Positions 1-9,067 of a DNA stretch of 22,500 bases are shown one piece after another. The notes beneath the pieces are model-generated. The model was not told where the DNA came from and did not search any database. It was given only the letters and a program-made list of their open reading frames with translations. The translations under genes and the position numbers were made by a program. Numbering within the stretch: position 1 is the stretch's first letter; every line of letters begins with the position of its first letter. The DNA is from a virus, in IMG/VR virus record IMGVR_UViG_3300044730_000295, positions 1-22,500 of that record; one strand, 5' to 3'.

Positions 1-1
1 A

Positions 2-343
2 GTAAATGTAAATGGTGACTTGTATGGCTTTATGGTATCAAAAGTTATTCCATCTATGCGTAAAGCATTATTTGATAATGGATGGAAAGACTCTTCCGAT
101 ACTAAAGATGATAGTGGCATAGATGTCATTATCGCAATCAAAGGACAACTGTTCTCAATTGCTTCTGACTTTACAGTATTACGTGATGAGAACGGATTCT
201 ACGGAGCAGGTAGTGGTGGCAATTACGCCGTAGGTGCACTCGAAGCGGGTGCAGATGTAGAAACCGCTGTACAAATAGCAATAAGGTACGACATCAACAG
301 TGGTGGCGTAGTTCAAATAGTAAAACAATCTGCAAGGAGATAA
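2..343 (+). CDS. HslV/proteasome-like Ntn-hydrolase peptidase, C-terminal part
   Basis: This reading frame is open to the left edge, so the N-terminus, including the expected catalytic threonine, is missing. About 113 residues are visible. The stretch GAGSGGNYAVGALEAG (near positions 203-250) closely matches the conserved GSGGNYA segment of bacterial HslV and the GSGS segment of 20S proteasome beta subunits, which helps form the active site. It is followed by a helix (ADVETAVQIAIRYD) and a final strand (GGVVQIVK), as at the end of the Ntn-hydrolase fold. The preceding part (IAIKGQLFSIASDFTVLR) fits the two strands before that motif. HslV normally works with the HslU unfoldase; no unfoldase is visible here. 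Placed at the head of a virion gene block, it might be a capsid maturation protease, but that is inference. An in-frame TTG at 20 is probably not the true start. The family call is fairly sure; the role is not. Confidence 0.72.
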   Translation, partial: VNVNGDLYGFMVSKVIPSMRKALFDNGWKDSSDTKDDSGIDVIIAIKGQLFSIASDFTVLRDENGFYGAGSGGNYAVGALEAGADVETAVQIAIRYDINSGGVVQIVKQSARR

Positions 344-345
344 TA

Positions 346-672
346 ATGGCAATGCCAATTAGAAATACAAAAAAAATTAAAAAAGACCCAATGACATCTA
401 CGAGTGAGGCAAAGCGCGAACGTACAGCCCAAGACCGTAGTACTGGTAAAAAGATTGGACCAAAAGCCTATGCTCAAAGAGTCATGGCTAAGCGTGCTGG
501 TAAGACAACCAAGAAACAAGAACTTGCTGCTTCTCGTCGCGGTGGAACTAAATCCGCAGACGTAAAGGGTAAAGGTTACGAGTCTAAAAAATATACACCT
601 AGTGTTGGTATAACAGTTGCTAACAAGAAGAAAACAACAAGAATTAACATGAATCCAAAAGGAAAAAAATAA
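346..672 (+). CDS. small lysine-rich basic protein, unknown function
   Basis: A 108-residue, very basic protein with lysine and arginine spread throughout, few hydrophobic residues and no membrane segment, so probably largely disordered or nucleic-acid binding. It starts at an ATG two bases after the peptidase stop and has a good ribosome binding site, AGGAGA at 335-340. Its stop overlaps the start of the next gene in a TAATG junction. I do not recognise a domain. It is one of three consecutive basic proteins before the large virion genes. Such proteins can be packaged with phage DNA or act on host nucleoid DNA; neither is shown here. A long antisense frame covers the same DNA but has no support. 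Confidence 0.75.
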   Translation: MAMPIRNTKKIKKDPMTSTSEAKRERTAQDRSTGKKIGPKAYAQRVMAKRAGKTTKKQELAASRRGGTKSADVKGKGYESKKYTPSVGITVANKKKTTRINMNPKGKK

Positions 673-773
673 TGCCAAAAGTAGGAAAGAAAGAATTCCC
701 ATACACAGCAAAAGGCAAGAAAGATGCCAAAGCCATGAAAATGAAAATGAAAAAGATGGGCAAGAAAAAATAA
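672..773 (+). CDS. 33-residue lysine-rich mini-protein
   Basis: A 33-codon gene that starts on the last base of the preceding stop (TAATG) and ends with TAA at 771-773. The product begins MPKVGKKEFPYTAKGKKDAK and ends in a run of Lys and Met. From memory, small proteins with the motif KVGKKxFPYTxKGxxxAK recur next to virion genes in many tailed phages, which is the main reason for calling something this short. Nearly half the residues are lysine, so it is strongly cationic. No function is known to me. Coupling to the flanking basic genes suggests they are made together. Confidence 0.65.
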   Translation: MPKVGKKEFPYTAKGKKDAKAMKMKMKKMGKKK

Positions 774-775
774 TT

Positions 776-1075
776 ATGCCAAAGTCGGAAAAAGATAAAA
801 AGAAAAAATCTAGACTTTCTATCATAGCACGTGAGGTTCGTGATATTCCCACTGCTCTGGGGACTGTTATTAAAGTTAAAAAGATTAGCAACAAAAAGAG
901 CAACACAATAGCAAAGAATGATTTAAAACGTCAAGTCCGCCAAGTAGGTAATGCAATTACAAAGGGCAAGTCTGGAACGAGTGCTGCTAAAGCAGTACCA
1001 ACAGGTAAGCGTAGAATGTCCGACGGGTACTCATTGGCTGTGCAAAAGACTCAGATGGGAAAGAAGCGTAAATAA
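776..1075 (+). CDS. small basic protein, unknown function
   Basis: A 99-residue basic protein with a lysine-rich head (SEKDKKKKSR), a short more hydrophobic region (LSIIAREVRDIPTALGTVIKV, about residues 14-34), and a basic tail ending MGKKRK. It starts two bases after the 33-residue gene and its TAA overlaps the next ATG at 1075. No Shine-Dalgarno is evident, so translation probably depends on coupling. I recognise no family. The composition matches the two genes before it, and the three form a cationic cluster; DNA binding is plausible but unproven. Confidence 0.7.
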   Translation: MPKSEKDKKKKSRLSIIAREVRDIPTALGTVIKVKKISNKKSNTIAKNDLKRQVRQVGNAITKGKSGTSAAKAVPTGKRRMSDGYSLAVQKTQMGKKRK

Positions 1076-1500
1076 TGTCAGAACAAGGCGGATTACGCAG
1101 ACCTGCTAAACCCGCCCCAGTTTCTGGACCAGGTGCACTATCTAAAAGAACTGATGGTGGACCAACTCAAGGTGCTCGCTACATGCGAGGCGGTCAATAC
1201 GGCGAGGGTCAAGAAATGATGGGGCTGCAACAGGGTGCCCCTATGGCAGCACAACCAAAGCAACGTATGGCTGCACCAAGAAACGTTGCACCTGTACCAA
1301 TTACGCCATTAATGGCACCAACGGAACGGCCAGATGAACCATTAACAACTGGTAATCCATTTGGTGCTGGTCCTGGCCCAGATATTTTATCTACCCCACA
1401 ACCTAAAAGGTTGTCAGAAGTATTCGCTCAAATTGCAGCGAACGACCCAACCAATGAAGCAAATCTAATTTATCAGTATTTACAACAACGAGGATTCTAG
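1075..1500 (+). CDS. proline/glycine-rich phage protein, probably virion-associated
   Basis: A 141-residue protein, mostly low-complexity Pro/Gly/Gln with a short ordered C-terminus (LSEVFAQIAANDPTNEANLI, about residues 111-130). The N-terminal motif PVSGPGALSKRTDGGPTQ followed by YMRGGQYGEGQEMM resembles, from memory, a recurrent hypothetical family encoded beside virion genes in many environmental phages. It has no enzyme motif or membrane segment. It overlaps its neighbours at both ends: ATG inside the upstream TAA, and its TAG inside the GTG of the 1636-residue gene. Co-translation with that large protein suggests an accessory or chaperone role, which is inference. Confidence 0.7.
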   Translation: MSEQGGLRRPAKPAPVSGPGALSKRTDGGPTQGARYMRGGQYGEGQEMMGLQQGAPMAAQPKQRMAAPRNVAPVPITPLMAPTERPDEPLTTGNPFGAGPGPDILSTPQPKRLSEVFAQIAANDPTNEANLIYQYLQQRGF

Positions 1501-4500
1501 TGGCCGAAGGCAGCAAATTAAGTAGTATTGTTTTTGATACAATGCCATCTGCGTATGTTGCTGCCAAGCAAACATATTTAACTAAAGAAGATGCAAATGA
1601 AATTAACAAATTTGCATGGTTTGCTAAAAAACATAACGACTTACTAAAGTTAAATCCTAAAGATGCTTCTGACCAATTTACTAGATTACATCCAGACATT
1701 CAAACAGCAATGAATGAATTGTTTGATACAAATTATGCAGAAGGTAAAGAACAAAACTCAACGTTTTTAAATACTGTTGGAAAGATTGTTACTCGTCCTG
1801 TTGGTGCGTTATTTGAAGGTTTACGTGATTATACTGAAACTGTAATCAGTAATCCATTTCGTCAGGCTGATGCAGCCCTTCGCCAAACTGGTGATAGTTG
1901 GGATGAAACCTACAATGGCGAAGCATACTTTGACCGTGAACGCGCAGCAAAAATAGAAAACTTTTATGGTGCTACTGTAGGTAAAATTTCTAGAATGATT
2001 GCAGCAGGCAAACGTCCTGGTGAAATTTTATTAGAGTTAAACACTGAAGAAGAGTTTGCAGCATTCGAAAGAATGATGGATGGCGATGAAGAGTTTGACC
2101 GTGCTGTAAAAGAATTTGATGATGCAAAGGTTTCTTTTGGTCGCAGGATGTTTAACTGGTTACAGCCAGGTGCTGGCACACATGGTGCACAACGTTGGAT
2201 TTATGACCGTGCGTCTGGTGTTGCTGATTTAGGTTATCAGATTTTTGCTGACCCATTAACTTATGCTACCCTTGGTGTAGGTACTGGCGTTCGTCTATTT
2301 GGTAAAACTGTTATTGAAGGTAGCCGTAGTTTAAAGGCTTTGCTTGAAGCATCTGATGAGCCAAATGCTTATACTACTAAATTAGAAAAAATATTTCGTT
2401 CACGTGGTGTTAATGAATATTGGGATAAAGTTGGTACTTTAATTAATGATTTAAATAGCAAAGATAAAGTAACTCGAGTTGCTGCTGCTAATAAAATTAA
2501 AGAAACTTTTCCAGAAGTTAGCGATGAATTTAAAGAAGTTCTTCGTAGTGCTAAAGTTGTTAATGCTGAATCTGCTAAAGGTTTCTTTATGGAAGCCGAT
2601 AATGTCCATAACTTAATGAATGGTATGGGCTTAGCCAAAGTTAATAAGGCTGTAATGCCTGCTTGGAAAGTTAGCAGAAGTATTAAAAGTAAATTACGTT
2701 CTGCTACCTTGGCTGCTATCCGAGGCGAAAATGATGAATTAGAAACAATTGGTACTATTGATAATATTGTTGCTAACGCTGAGCAACTAGCAAAATTAGA
2801 AACACGTGACTATGATTTATTGCAAGGCGGAGCAGACGTAATAAAAGAAACTAAAAAGCGTCGCGGTGTTATTGGTAAAGTAGAAAGACTTGCTTCTCGC
2901 TACCCAATATTTCCAACAGTTAACATTGGTGATGACTACGCACAGTCTAGTGAACTTGTTTTCCAAATGGTTCGCACTTATTTACCACGTTGGCATGCCA
3001 ATGGTGTCCGTGACCAATGGGAGAAGACTGACCCATACGGCCGTTTCTTAATGCTTAAAGGTATTTATATTCAGATGGCTCAGAGTATGGGTTTAACTGA
3101 TACCCGTGAAGGCCGTGAGTTTTTAGCGAAACAATTAGAAGTTCAATTTGGTGGACAGTATGCTCCTAAAATTCGATATAAAGAAGAAACTTTAGTTCCT
3201 ATTGCTAATACTTTATCTGAAAGTTTAGATAAAATTAAACAAAATGGTGGATTTTACCGCCCAGGTGAACGTGCTGGTGCATCATTTGCACCGCAATGGT
3301 TTCAGAATAAACCAGTTATTGCTAATGTTGACTTGGCTGAATGGGACCGCACTGCTAAAAACTTTAATTCTAAGTTACCATTTGTACCAAACGGCACTGC
3401 TGTTGGAAACGCACTAGACCAAGCCAACAATCATTGGGGTTTCTTTACATTATTCCCACGTAACGGTATGCGTTCAGCCCTTGAAGAACTATTATTCTTT
3501 GGACTTGAGGGAAGTGTACGGGAATTCTTTAATTACTTTAGAGCACGTGGTATTTCTCGCGCCCGTCGTCGTACAATTGCACCAGATGAGCAAACTCTTA
3601 CTGCTAAAGTCGGTTATAGAGTAGGGCAATGGAGTGGAAAATACTCTGAACAAGAATGGCAAACCGCAATTGCAGATAAGACTGGCGCTAAGTTAGCAAA
3701 ACTGCAGATTAAAAATGCAGTTAATGAAATTAAACGTTCTCCTGCAGGTAGAGTAGCATCTTTATTTAACATTAGTAAATTAACTCCAGAACAAGAAGCC
3801 CAATACATTCGTGATATGTACCGTTTTGGTCATATTAAAGATATGTCTGCAGAACTTACAACTACTAGTATTCAGGCTGGGCAGGCTATTGTTAGAGGCG
3901 GTACACTTACACCAGCCAATTCTATGCAAAGCAACTTTGGTTTACCAGAGGCTGTAAGATATAATATTGATTTATTAACTCAATCACAATTGGGTGTTAA
4001 GCCTAAACAAGGTATTAAAAAGGGCGATAAGTACGTCATGGCTAAAACAGCCAGACCAATGAATATTGATTTAGGTTCCCCAGAAGATATCTTTGGTATT
4101 CGTCCAGGTGTAGCATCTTGGTATGGTGCTTTAATTAGTCAAATTCAATCTGATTTAATTGGCTCTAAAATTATTCTTGACAACATTGATGACCCTGCTA
4201 AAGCAGTTGATGAACTTGTTAAGTACATAGGTAAAAATGAAAGAATTAAAAGAACATTAACAGGTTCAGTTTACTTTAATGAAAGCGCAAAAAGTAATGG
4301 TGAGCAAACAGCCCTAACACAAGTTGCAGGTGCTCAATATTTAATTCTTCGTGGTTTAGTTACAGATACTAAAGATGATGTAATTGAAGAACTATTACAA
4401 AAAATCTTTATTCGTAATGCTGATGGTACAGAAAAAGCATTTCAAAATCTAAATGGATTTTACCCAGAAGATTTACTTAACATAACAGTGAGCACTAAAC

Positions 4501-6410
4501 GTGCCCCATCTCAGGTGCAAGGATATCAGTACATACTGGCAACCGAAGACCCAGATAACGTAGCCAGCAAACTAGCAATGCTAGAAGAAAAAGGTTACAA
4601 TTTCATGCAGCGTCAAGTAGATATGACTGCTCGTGAACCTATCTTTATTGCTAGATACTTGGCTAATCGTAAAGAATTAGATAAAGCAGAGAAGGCTAGT
4701 ATCAATGCTATGGTTAATAATGGCTGGGAAGTGGCTCTTGCAAAGTCTGTTGCAGCAGAAAAATTCTCTAATCTAGCATATAAAAATGCCATGGAACGTA
4801 CTATTGCATACATGGATAACCCGCGTGTACGTAGTACTCTAGCATTTAATGCGCGTAACTTTGCTCGTTTCTACAGAGCAACAGAGGATTTTTATCGTCG
4901 TGCTGCACGTTTAGGTACTAAAGCACCTCAGTCTTTAATTCGTTTAAGACTAGGACTTGTAGGTTTAGACGCTAGTGGTTTTATTCATCAAGATGAAGAA
5001 GGCGAAGATTACTTTATTTATCCTGCCGATGATATTATCTATCAGGCAGTAAATACTTTCTCTACTATTCTTGGTCGTCAACCTGCATTAGAAGTTATGC
5101 CTGTAGAATTTACAAGCAAAATTTCTATGTTTACTCCATCATTAGACCCAGACTCAGCACTGCCATCATTCAATGGTCCAGTTGCAGCACTGCCAATATC
5201 TGCTATTCGTTACATGATGGGTAGAACAGATATGATTTCTGGTGAGTTAGAGGCTGGATTTAACCGTTACACAATGGGTGTCTATTCTGAGAACTCTAAT
5301 TTATTAGACATGTTAATACCTACAACAGTACGTAAGACTCTGAATTTAATTAGTGCTGCAAATCAAGATGAGGGTAACAAACAAATTCAGTCTGCAGCCA
5401 TGGCCGCTGCCGCTTACAATTCGGCTGCTGGTTTAGCACCTAGCGAAACTGATGACTTTGATACCTTAAAAAAGAAACAAGCACAGTTTCTTGTGACTGC
5501 TTCTAACATTATTACTATTCGTAATTTACTTGGTTTCTTTGCTCCTGCTTCTATTCAAATGGAAGAAATCAAAGACATACCAGATTATGTATTAGAAACT
5601 GGTACCACTAGATTAAGTTCTGAATATTATACGATTGTAAATGGATTGGCTGACAAAGGCTCAGCAGACCCATGGGGAGAAGCACTGGCTATTTTTACTC
5701 GTAAGAATCCAGGAAGGCTAGCCTATACAATTCCAAGGTCTGAGAACACTGGTTTAATTAAACTTAATAAGACTAAAGAAGCCGCAAATTGGGTACGAGA
5801 AAACGGTAACTTTATTAAGAAGTATGGCACAACTGGTGTATTATTTGCACCACAAATTGGTGAGTTTGATATCAATGCTTACACATTCTTAAAGTTACAA
5901 GGCTTTACTCAGAATCGTCCAATTGAAGACTTCGTAATGGAAATGGAAACCAAGAAGGCTCGCACTGAGTATGATGCTGTTAAGGCTAAGTGGCAAGAAA
6001 AAATTAATTCTACTCCTATAGAAACTGTTAAGTCTGCTTATCGCGCTCAATCAACAGAAGCATTGCGTGCTTTAAAGAATGCTAATCCATTACTAGCAGA
6101 ACAGTTAGCAGCGTATGAATTCAACACCTTTGAGCAACAAACTGGTGTTGATGAACTGCGGACTATGCTTGCTGCAGGAGATGCACCTAATCCTAAGATG
6201 GCAGAGAAACTATCTTTAATGTTAAAAGTATATGATAGTGCTCGTTCTATCTGGGCTATTGGTATGGGTGGAGAACAACTAACACCTGAACAAGTGCGAA
6301 ATATTCGCCAAGATTCAGTCGCTCAACTAGAGCGAATTGCTGGTAATGACCCAGCATTAAACCTAGCAATTGATAAACTATTTGCACCAGTACTTGAAAG
6401 GTCTCGCTAA
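1500..6410 (+). CDS. very large (1636 aa) putative internal virion / DNA-ejection protein
   Basis: The largest gene in the window. It uses a GTG start inside the TAGTG junction, and its TAA overlaps the ATG of the next gene. The product is mostly alpha-helical and rich in charged residues, with a few hydrophobic stretches, for example VADLGYQIFADPLTYATLGV near residue 240 and the aromatic-rich segment HWGFFTLFPR followed by ALEELLFFG near residues 644-667. There is no signal peptide and I see no catalytic motif. Length, composition and position beside three other virion-like genes including a lysozyme fit the ejection proteins of short-tailed phages, such as the T7 gp16 type, but I see no sequence identity to them. 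A tape-measure protein is the main alternative. That seems less likely because it lies upstream of the capsid genes with no tail-tube genes nearby. Confidence 0.6.
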   Translation: MAEGSKLSSIVFDTMPSAYVAAKQTYLTKEDANEINKFAWFAKKHNDLLKLNPKDASDQFTRLHPDIQTAMNELFDTNYAEGKEQNSTFLNTVGKIVTRPVGALFEGLRDYTETVISNPFRQADAALRQTGDSWDETYNGEAYFDRERAAKIENFYGATVGKISRMIAAGKRPGEILLELNTEEEFAAFERMMDGDEEFDRAVKEFDDAKVSFGRRMFNWLQPGAGTHGAQRWIYDRASGVADLGYQIFADPLTYATLGVGTGVRLFGKTVIEGSRSLKALLEASDEPNAYTTKLEKIFRSRGVNEYWDKVGTLINDLNSKDKVTRVAAANKIKETFPEVSDEFKEVLRSAKVVNAESAKGFFMEADNVHNLMNGMGLAKVNKAVMPAWKVSRSIKSKLRSATLAAIRGENDELETIGTIDNIVANAEQLAKLETRDYDLLQGGADVIKETKKRRGVIGKVERLASRYPIFPTVNIGDDYAQSSELVFQMVRTYLPRWHANGVRDQWEKTDPYGRFLMLKGIYIQMAQSMGLTDTREGREFLAKQLEVQFGGQYAPKIRYKEETLVPIANTLSESLDKIKQNGGFYRPGERAGASFAPQWFQNKPVIANVDLAEWDRTAKNFNSKLPFVPNGTAVGNALDQANNHWGFFTLFPRNGMRSALEELLFFGLEGSVREFFNYFRARGISRARRRTIAPDEQTLTAKVGYRVGQWSGKYSEQEWQTAIADKTGAKLAKLQIKNAVNEIKRSPAGRVASLFNISKLTPEQEAQYIRDMYRFGHIKDMSAELTTTSIQAGQAIVRGGTLTPANSMQSNFGLPEAVRYNIDLLTQSQLGVKPKQGIKKGDKYVMAKTARPMNIDLGSPEDIFGIRPGVASWYGALISQIQSDLIGSKIILDNIDDPAKAVDELVKYIGKNERIKRTLTGSVYFNESAKSNGEQTALTQVAGAQYLILRGLVTDTKDDVIEELLQKIFIRNADGTEKAFQNLNGFYPEDLLNITVSTKRAPSQVQGYQYILATEDPDNVASKLAMLEEKGYNFMQRQVDMTAREPIFIARYLANRKELDKAEKASINAMVNNGWEVALAKSVAAEKFSNLAYKNAMERTIAYMDNPRVRSTLAFNARNFARFYRATEDFYRRAARLGTKAPQSLIRLRLGLVGLDASGFIHQDEEGEDYFIYPADDIIYQAVNTFSTILGRQPALEVMPVEFTSKISMFTPSLDPDSALPSFNGPVAALPISAIRYMMGRTDMISGELEAGFNRYTMGVYSENSNLLDMLIPTTVRKTLNLISAANQDEGNKQIQSAAMAAAAYNSAAGLAPSETDDFDTLKKKQAQFLVTASNIITIRNLLGFFAPASIQMEEIKDIPDYVLETGTTRLSSEYYTIVNGLADKGSADPWGEALAIFTRKNPGRLAYTIPRSENTGLIKLNKTKEAANWVRENGNFIKKYGTTGVLFAPQIGEFDINAYTFLKLQGFTQNRPIEDFVMEMETKKARTEYDAVKAKWQEKINSTPIETVKSAYRAQSTEALRALKNANPLLAEQLAAYEFNTFEQQTGVDELRTMLAAGDAPNPKMAEKLSLMLKVYDSARSIWAIGMGGEQLTPEQVRNIRQDSVAQLERIAGNDPALNLAIDKLFAPVLERSR

Positions 6411-7531
6411 TGGCATTAACTGATGAGCAGTTATTAAAAACTGCTCTTGTTGATTTAAATACTTTTGAGAAGCGTAGACTACAAACTTTACTACGTGCAG
6501 AACTTAATAAAGTAAATGCTCAAATTAAAAAGCAATCAGAAAAAAGTACTAAGGGTAAAGAATTTGTAACTACAGGTACTAGTATTCAGCCTTCAGTTGA
6601 TTTAACTAAAGGCCCTCTTGCACCTGTAAAGCAAGATAACTTACAAGAACAACAAGATGAATTACTACGTAAACTTGATAGGATAGAATCATCACTTTCG
6701 GTTAATGAAAGATTAAATCAAACTGTTGGGTTTGGTACTGCTCAAGGTTCAGCAGTTGGTGGATTAAAATATGTTCTTTTGAATGAAGATGAAGAACAAG
6801 GACTTGTACAAATATTTAATCCTGAAGATGAAGAAGAAGACATTAACACTGGTTTTTTAATTTATCAAGAAGAAGATAGGGCTAAACCTAAAGTACCTGG
6901 TGCTCGTCGTACCATTTCTTCTACTAAAGTTATACCTGTTGAGCAGTACAATCAAAAAATATTTAATGAATATTTTAGTAACCCAGAAGCAGTTATTCAA
7001 GAAAAGAAAAGATTAATTGAGGCTGGAGAATTACCACGTAGTACCGTTGTAGATGGCGAAGTTGATTCTGCATTTCGTAATGCAATGACTAATATTGCAC
7101 GTAAAGTTAGCACCGAAAACTATCGCCGTTTTCAACTTAATCCAAAAAGTAAACTATTTACTTTAGATGAAGGTTTGGATTACTTTATCCAAAGAGGTGG
7201 TGCTGACAAAACCACCACAACTGAAACTACAATTAGTACAAAGGACGAGGCATATAGTACACTTAATAATGCCTTGCGTGAGTACTTAGGAAGGGAAGCA
7301 ACGCAGGACGAACTCAGCCAGTTCACCGCTCAGTTAAATGCTTTTGAGCGTAAGAACCCTGTAGTTCGAACCACGACTGGAACTAGTGCAACTGTCTCTG
7401 GAGGGACAGGTGGTGCTGGCGGAAGGATGGCGACTGAATTTGCTCGCTCCCAAGAAGGTAGTGCTGCTTTTAGGGCTGGCACTTATTACTACGATGCTCT
7501 ATTGGATGCCATCGACAATCCATTATTCTAG
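6410..7531 (+). CDS. 373 aa putative internal virion protein
   Basis: Begins with ATG inside the stop of the giant gene (TAATG at 6408-6412) and ends with TAG at 7529-7531. The N-terminal region (residues 1-45 and about 82-102) looks coiled-coil, with regularly spaced Leu, Glu and Lys. An acidic stretch (EDEEEDIN) lies near residue 140. The C-terminal third holds a segment ALREYLGREATQDELSQFTA followed by NAFERKNP, a pattern I associate with internal proteins of actinobacteriophages, then a Gly/Ser/Thr-rich linker and a final YYYDALLDAIDNPLF. No enzyme motif is visible. It most likely partners the neighbouring large proteins in the capsid interior or ejection machinery; this comes from context. 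Confidence 0.6.
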   Translation: MALTDEQLLKTALVDLNTFEKRRLQTLLRAELNKVNAQIKKQSEKSTKGKEFVTTGTSIQPSVDLTKGPLAPVKQDNLQEQQDELLRKLDRIESSLSVNERLNQTVGFGTAQGSAVGGLKYVLLNEDEEQGLVQIFNPEDEEEDINTGFLIYQEEDRAKPKVPGARRTISSTKVIPVEQYNQKIFNEYFSNPEAVIQEKKRLIEAGELPRSTVVDGEVDSAFRNAMTNIARKVSTENYRRFQLNPKSKLFTLDEGLDYFIQRGGADKTTTTETTISTKDEAYSTLNNALREYLGREATQDELSQFTAQLNAFERKNPVVRTTTGTSATVSGGTGGAGGRMATEFARSQEGSAAFRAGTYYYDALLDAIDNPLF

Positions 7532-7541
7532 GGCTGTTGAA

Positions 7542-9065
7542 ATGGCAAAATCAATCTCAATAGAAAAAATAGATAAAATAGAAAATCTTAATACAGTTGA
7601 AGGTCGCATTAAATATGCTATGGATTTCTTTACCAAAAGAGGTTATAGTGAAGCGGCTGCTGCTGGTATTTTAGGTAATCTAATTGGAGAAGGTAGAAAC
7701 CTAAAGCCAACTCAAGAGCAAATTGGTGGTGGTCCTGGCAGAGGTATTCTACAGTGGACTGAGGATGCTCGTTGGTCTGCATTAGAGAAGTGGGCCAAAG
7801 GACGTAAACTTAACCCATTGGATTTTAAAACTCAAATTGCATACATTGACCATGAATTAAAGGCTTATTCATCTCGCGGTGAAATTGATTTGAAAGCCTA
7901 TAAGGAATCTAATAATGTAGACCAAGCAACAGAGATATTAATGTCTAGTTATGTTAAACCTGGTAAACCAAGATTAGATACACGTGTAGAGGGTGCTAGA
8001 AGTGCCCTACGTATCATAGGTTCTGATATGGCTAACACTGAAACAATAAAACTATCAAGCGGAGATACAGTGGCAGAAGATAAAATAACGCCTAAAGATG
8101 ATTACCAGAAAATCAGCGATAAATTAAACGCTGCTAATGGTGACATAGGCGCATTAACTGAACAAGAAAAGCGTATCTTTGCTGAGCGTTATGCCTATGC
8201 TTATGGTTTATTTGTTAACAACAAAGAGTTGATGAAGGTACTTACAACTGCCATTAAAGAAAACTGGACTGATGTAAAATTTAAATCTGCTATTCAAGCC
8301 AGTAAGTGGTATAGTAAAAATACTGAAAACCAACGTCTTGCTCAGGCAGCAGAGGCTTCTGATACTGCTAGTTATGGTAAGACTATTAATGATATTACTA
8401 GAGAATTATCAAACCGAATTGCTATATTTACTGGCAAAAGGATTTCAAGTTCTGACCCAAAGTTAGTTGAGCGGGCTAAAAAATTATACCGTGATAATTA
8501 TAACAATTGGAAAAGTGAAGTTGATAACACAGTTAAGGCAGAGTTTTTAACTTTAGAAAAAAATCCAGATACTATCTTTGATTTAGGTGGTACTCTAGGA
8601 ACTTACCAAGATGATTTTATGGCGCAGGCTCGTAACTATGGCCAGCGTCTCAGTGAAGATATGGCTGCTACTTATGCTATGCAAGTAGCAAAGGGTGATG
8701 TAACTCAAGACGATATCATTGATAAGATTCGTCGTAATGCTGCCAACCTATACCCTGGATATAAAGATTTAATTATGCAAGGCGTTACTGTAAAAGAAAT
8801 TGGAGATACTTATAGTAGTTGGGCTTCTCAGTTACTAGAAGTAGATGAGAGCGAAATTGATATTACTAATCCTGTCGGTATTGGTAAGTATGTCTCAGAC
8901 GCTTTAACTTACAAAGATGATAAAGGCAACTATTCCTCTATGCCTTTAGGAGCATTTAAACAAAAATTACGTAGTGACCCACGTTGGCAAACAACTGAAA
9001 ATGCTAGGGATACGTATTTAGATTTTGGTAGAAAACTCGTAAACAAAATAACTGGATTGGGTTAG
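7542..9065 (+). CDS. virion protein with N-terminal phage-lysozyme-like domain (cell-wall-degrading)
   Basis: Residues about 20-155 resemble the phage tail lysozyme family (Phage_lysozyme2 type): a helix ending FFTKRGYSEAAAAGILGNLI, then GEG with E50 as the probable catalytic glutamate, then GGGPGRGILQWT (62-73), then a helical part ending AYIDHELKAY. It would cut peptidoglycan, most likely as a packaged enzyme that helps DNA cross the wall. The remaining 350 or so residues are helical and unrecognised, and end with a conserved-looking KLVNKITGLG. I chose the ATG at 7542 because an AGGG lies at 7530-7533 and the domain begins soon after. The open frame extends to 7386, but that part overlaps the end of the 373 aa gene and reads as nonsense. 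Total 507 residues. A lysozyme domain inside a long virion protein parallels T7 gp16. The domain call is good; catalysis is unproven. Confidence 0.75.
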   Translation: MAKSISIEKIDKIENLNTVEGRIKYAMDFFTKRGYSEAAAAGILGNLIGEGRNLKPTQEQIGGGPGRGILQWTEDARWSALEKWAKGRKLNPLDFKTQIAYIDHELKAYSSRGEIDLKAYKESNNVDQATEILMSSYVKPGKPRLDTRVEGARSALRIIGSDMANTETIKLSSGDTVAEDKITPKDDYQKISDKLNAANGDIGALTEQEKRIFAERYAYAYGLFVNNKELMKVLTTAIKENWTDVKFKSAIQASKWYSKNTENQRLAQAAEASDTASYGKTINDITRELSNRIAIFTGKRISSSDPKLVERAKKLYRDNYNNWKSEVDNTVKAEFLTLEKNPDTIFDLGGTLGTYQDDFMAQARNYGQRLSEDMAATYAMQVAKGDVTQDDIIDKIRRNAANLYPGYKDLIMQGVTVKEIGDTYSSWASQLLEVDESEIDITNPVGIGKYVSDALTYKDDKGNYSSMPLGAFKQKLRSDPRWQTTENARDTYLDFGRKLVNKITGLG

Positions 9066-9067
9066 TA

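Noticed and set aside
313-906. 197-codon open frame on the minus strand
   Set aside because: It is antisense to three coupled basic genes; the Phe/Leu/Ser/Cys-rich product is what reading lysine-rich codons backwards gives. No ribosome binding site or family motif.
1500-6410. Tape-measure protein
   Set aside because: Size would fit, but no tail-tube, chaperone frameshift or other long-tail genes are near, and the gene precedes the capsid block. Kept as an alternative only.
7386-7541. Extended N-terminus of the lysozyme-domain gene
   Set aside because: It overlaps the coding end of the 373 aa gene, has an unrelated leucine-rich look, and the ATG at 7542 fits the domain start.
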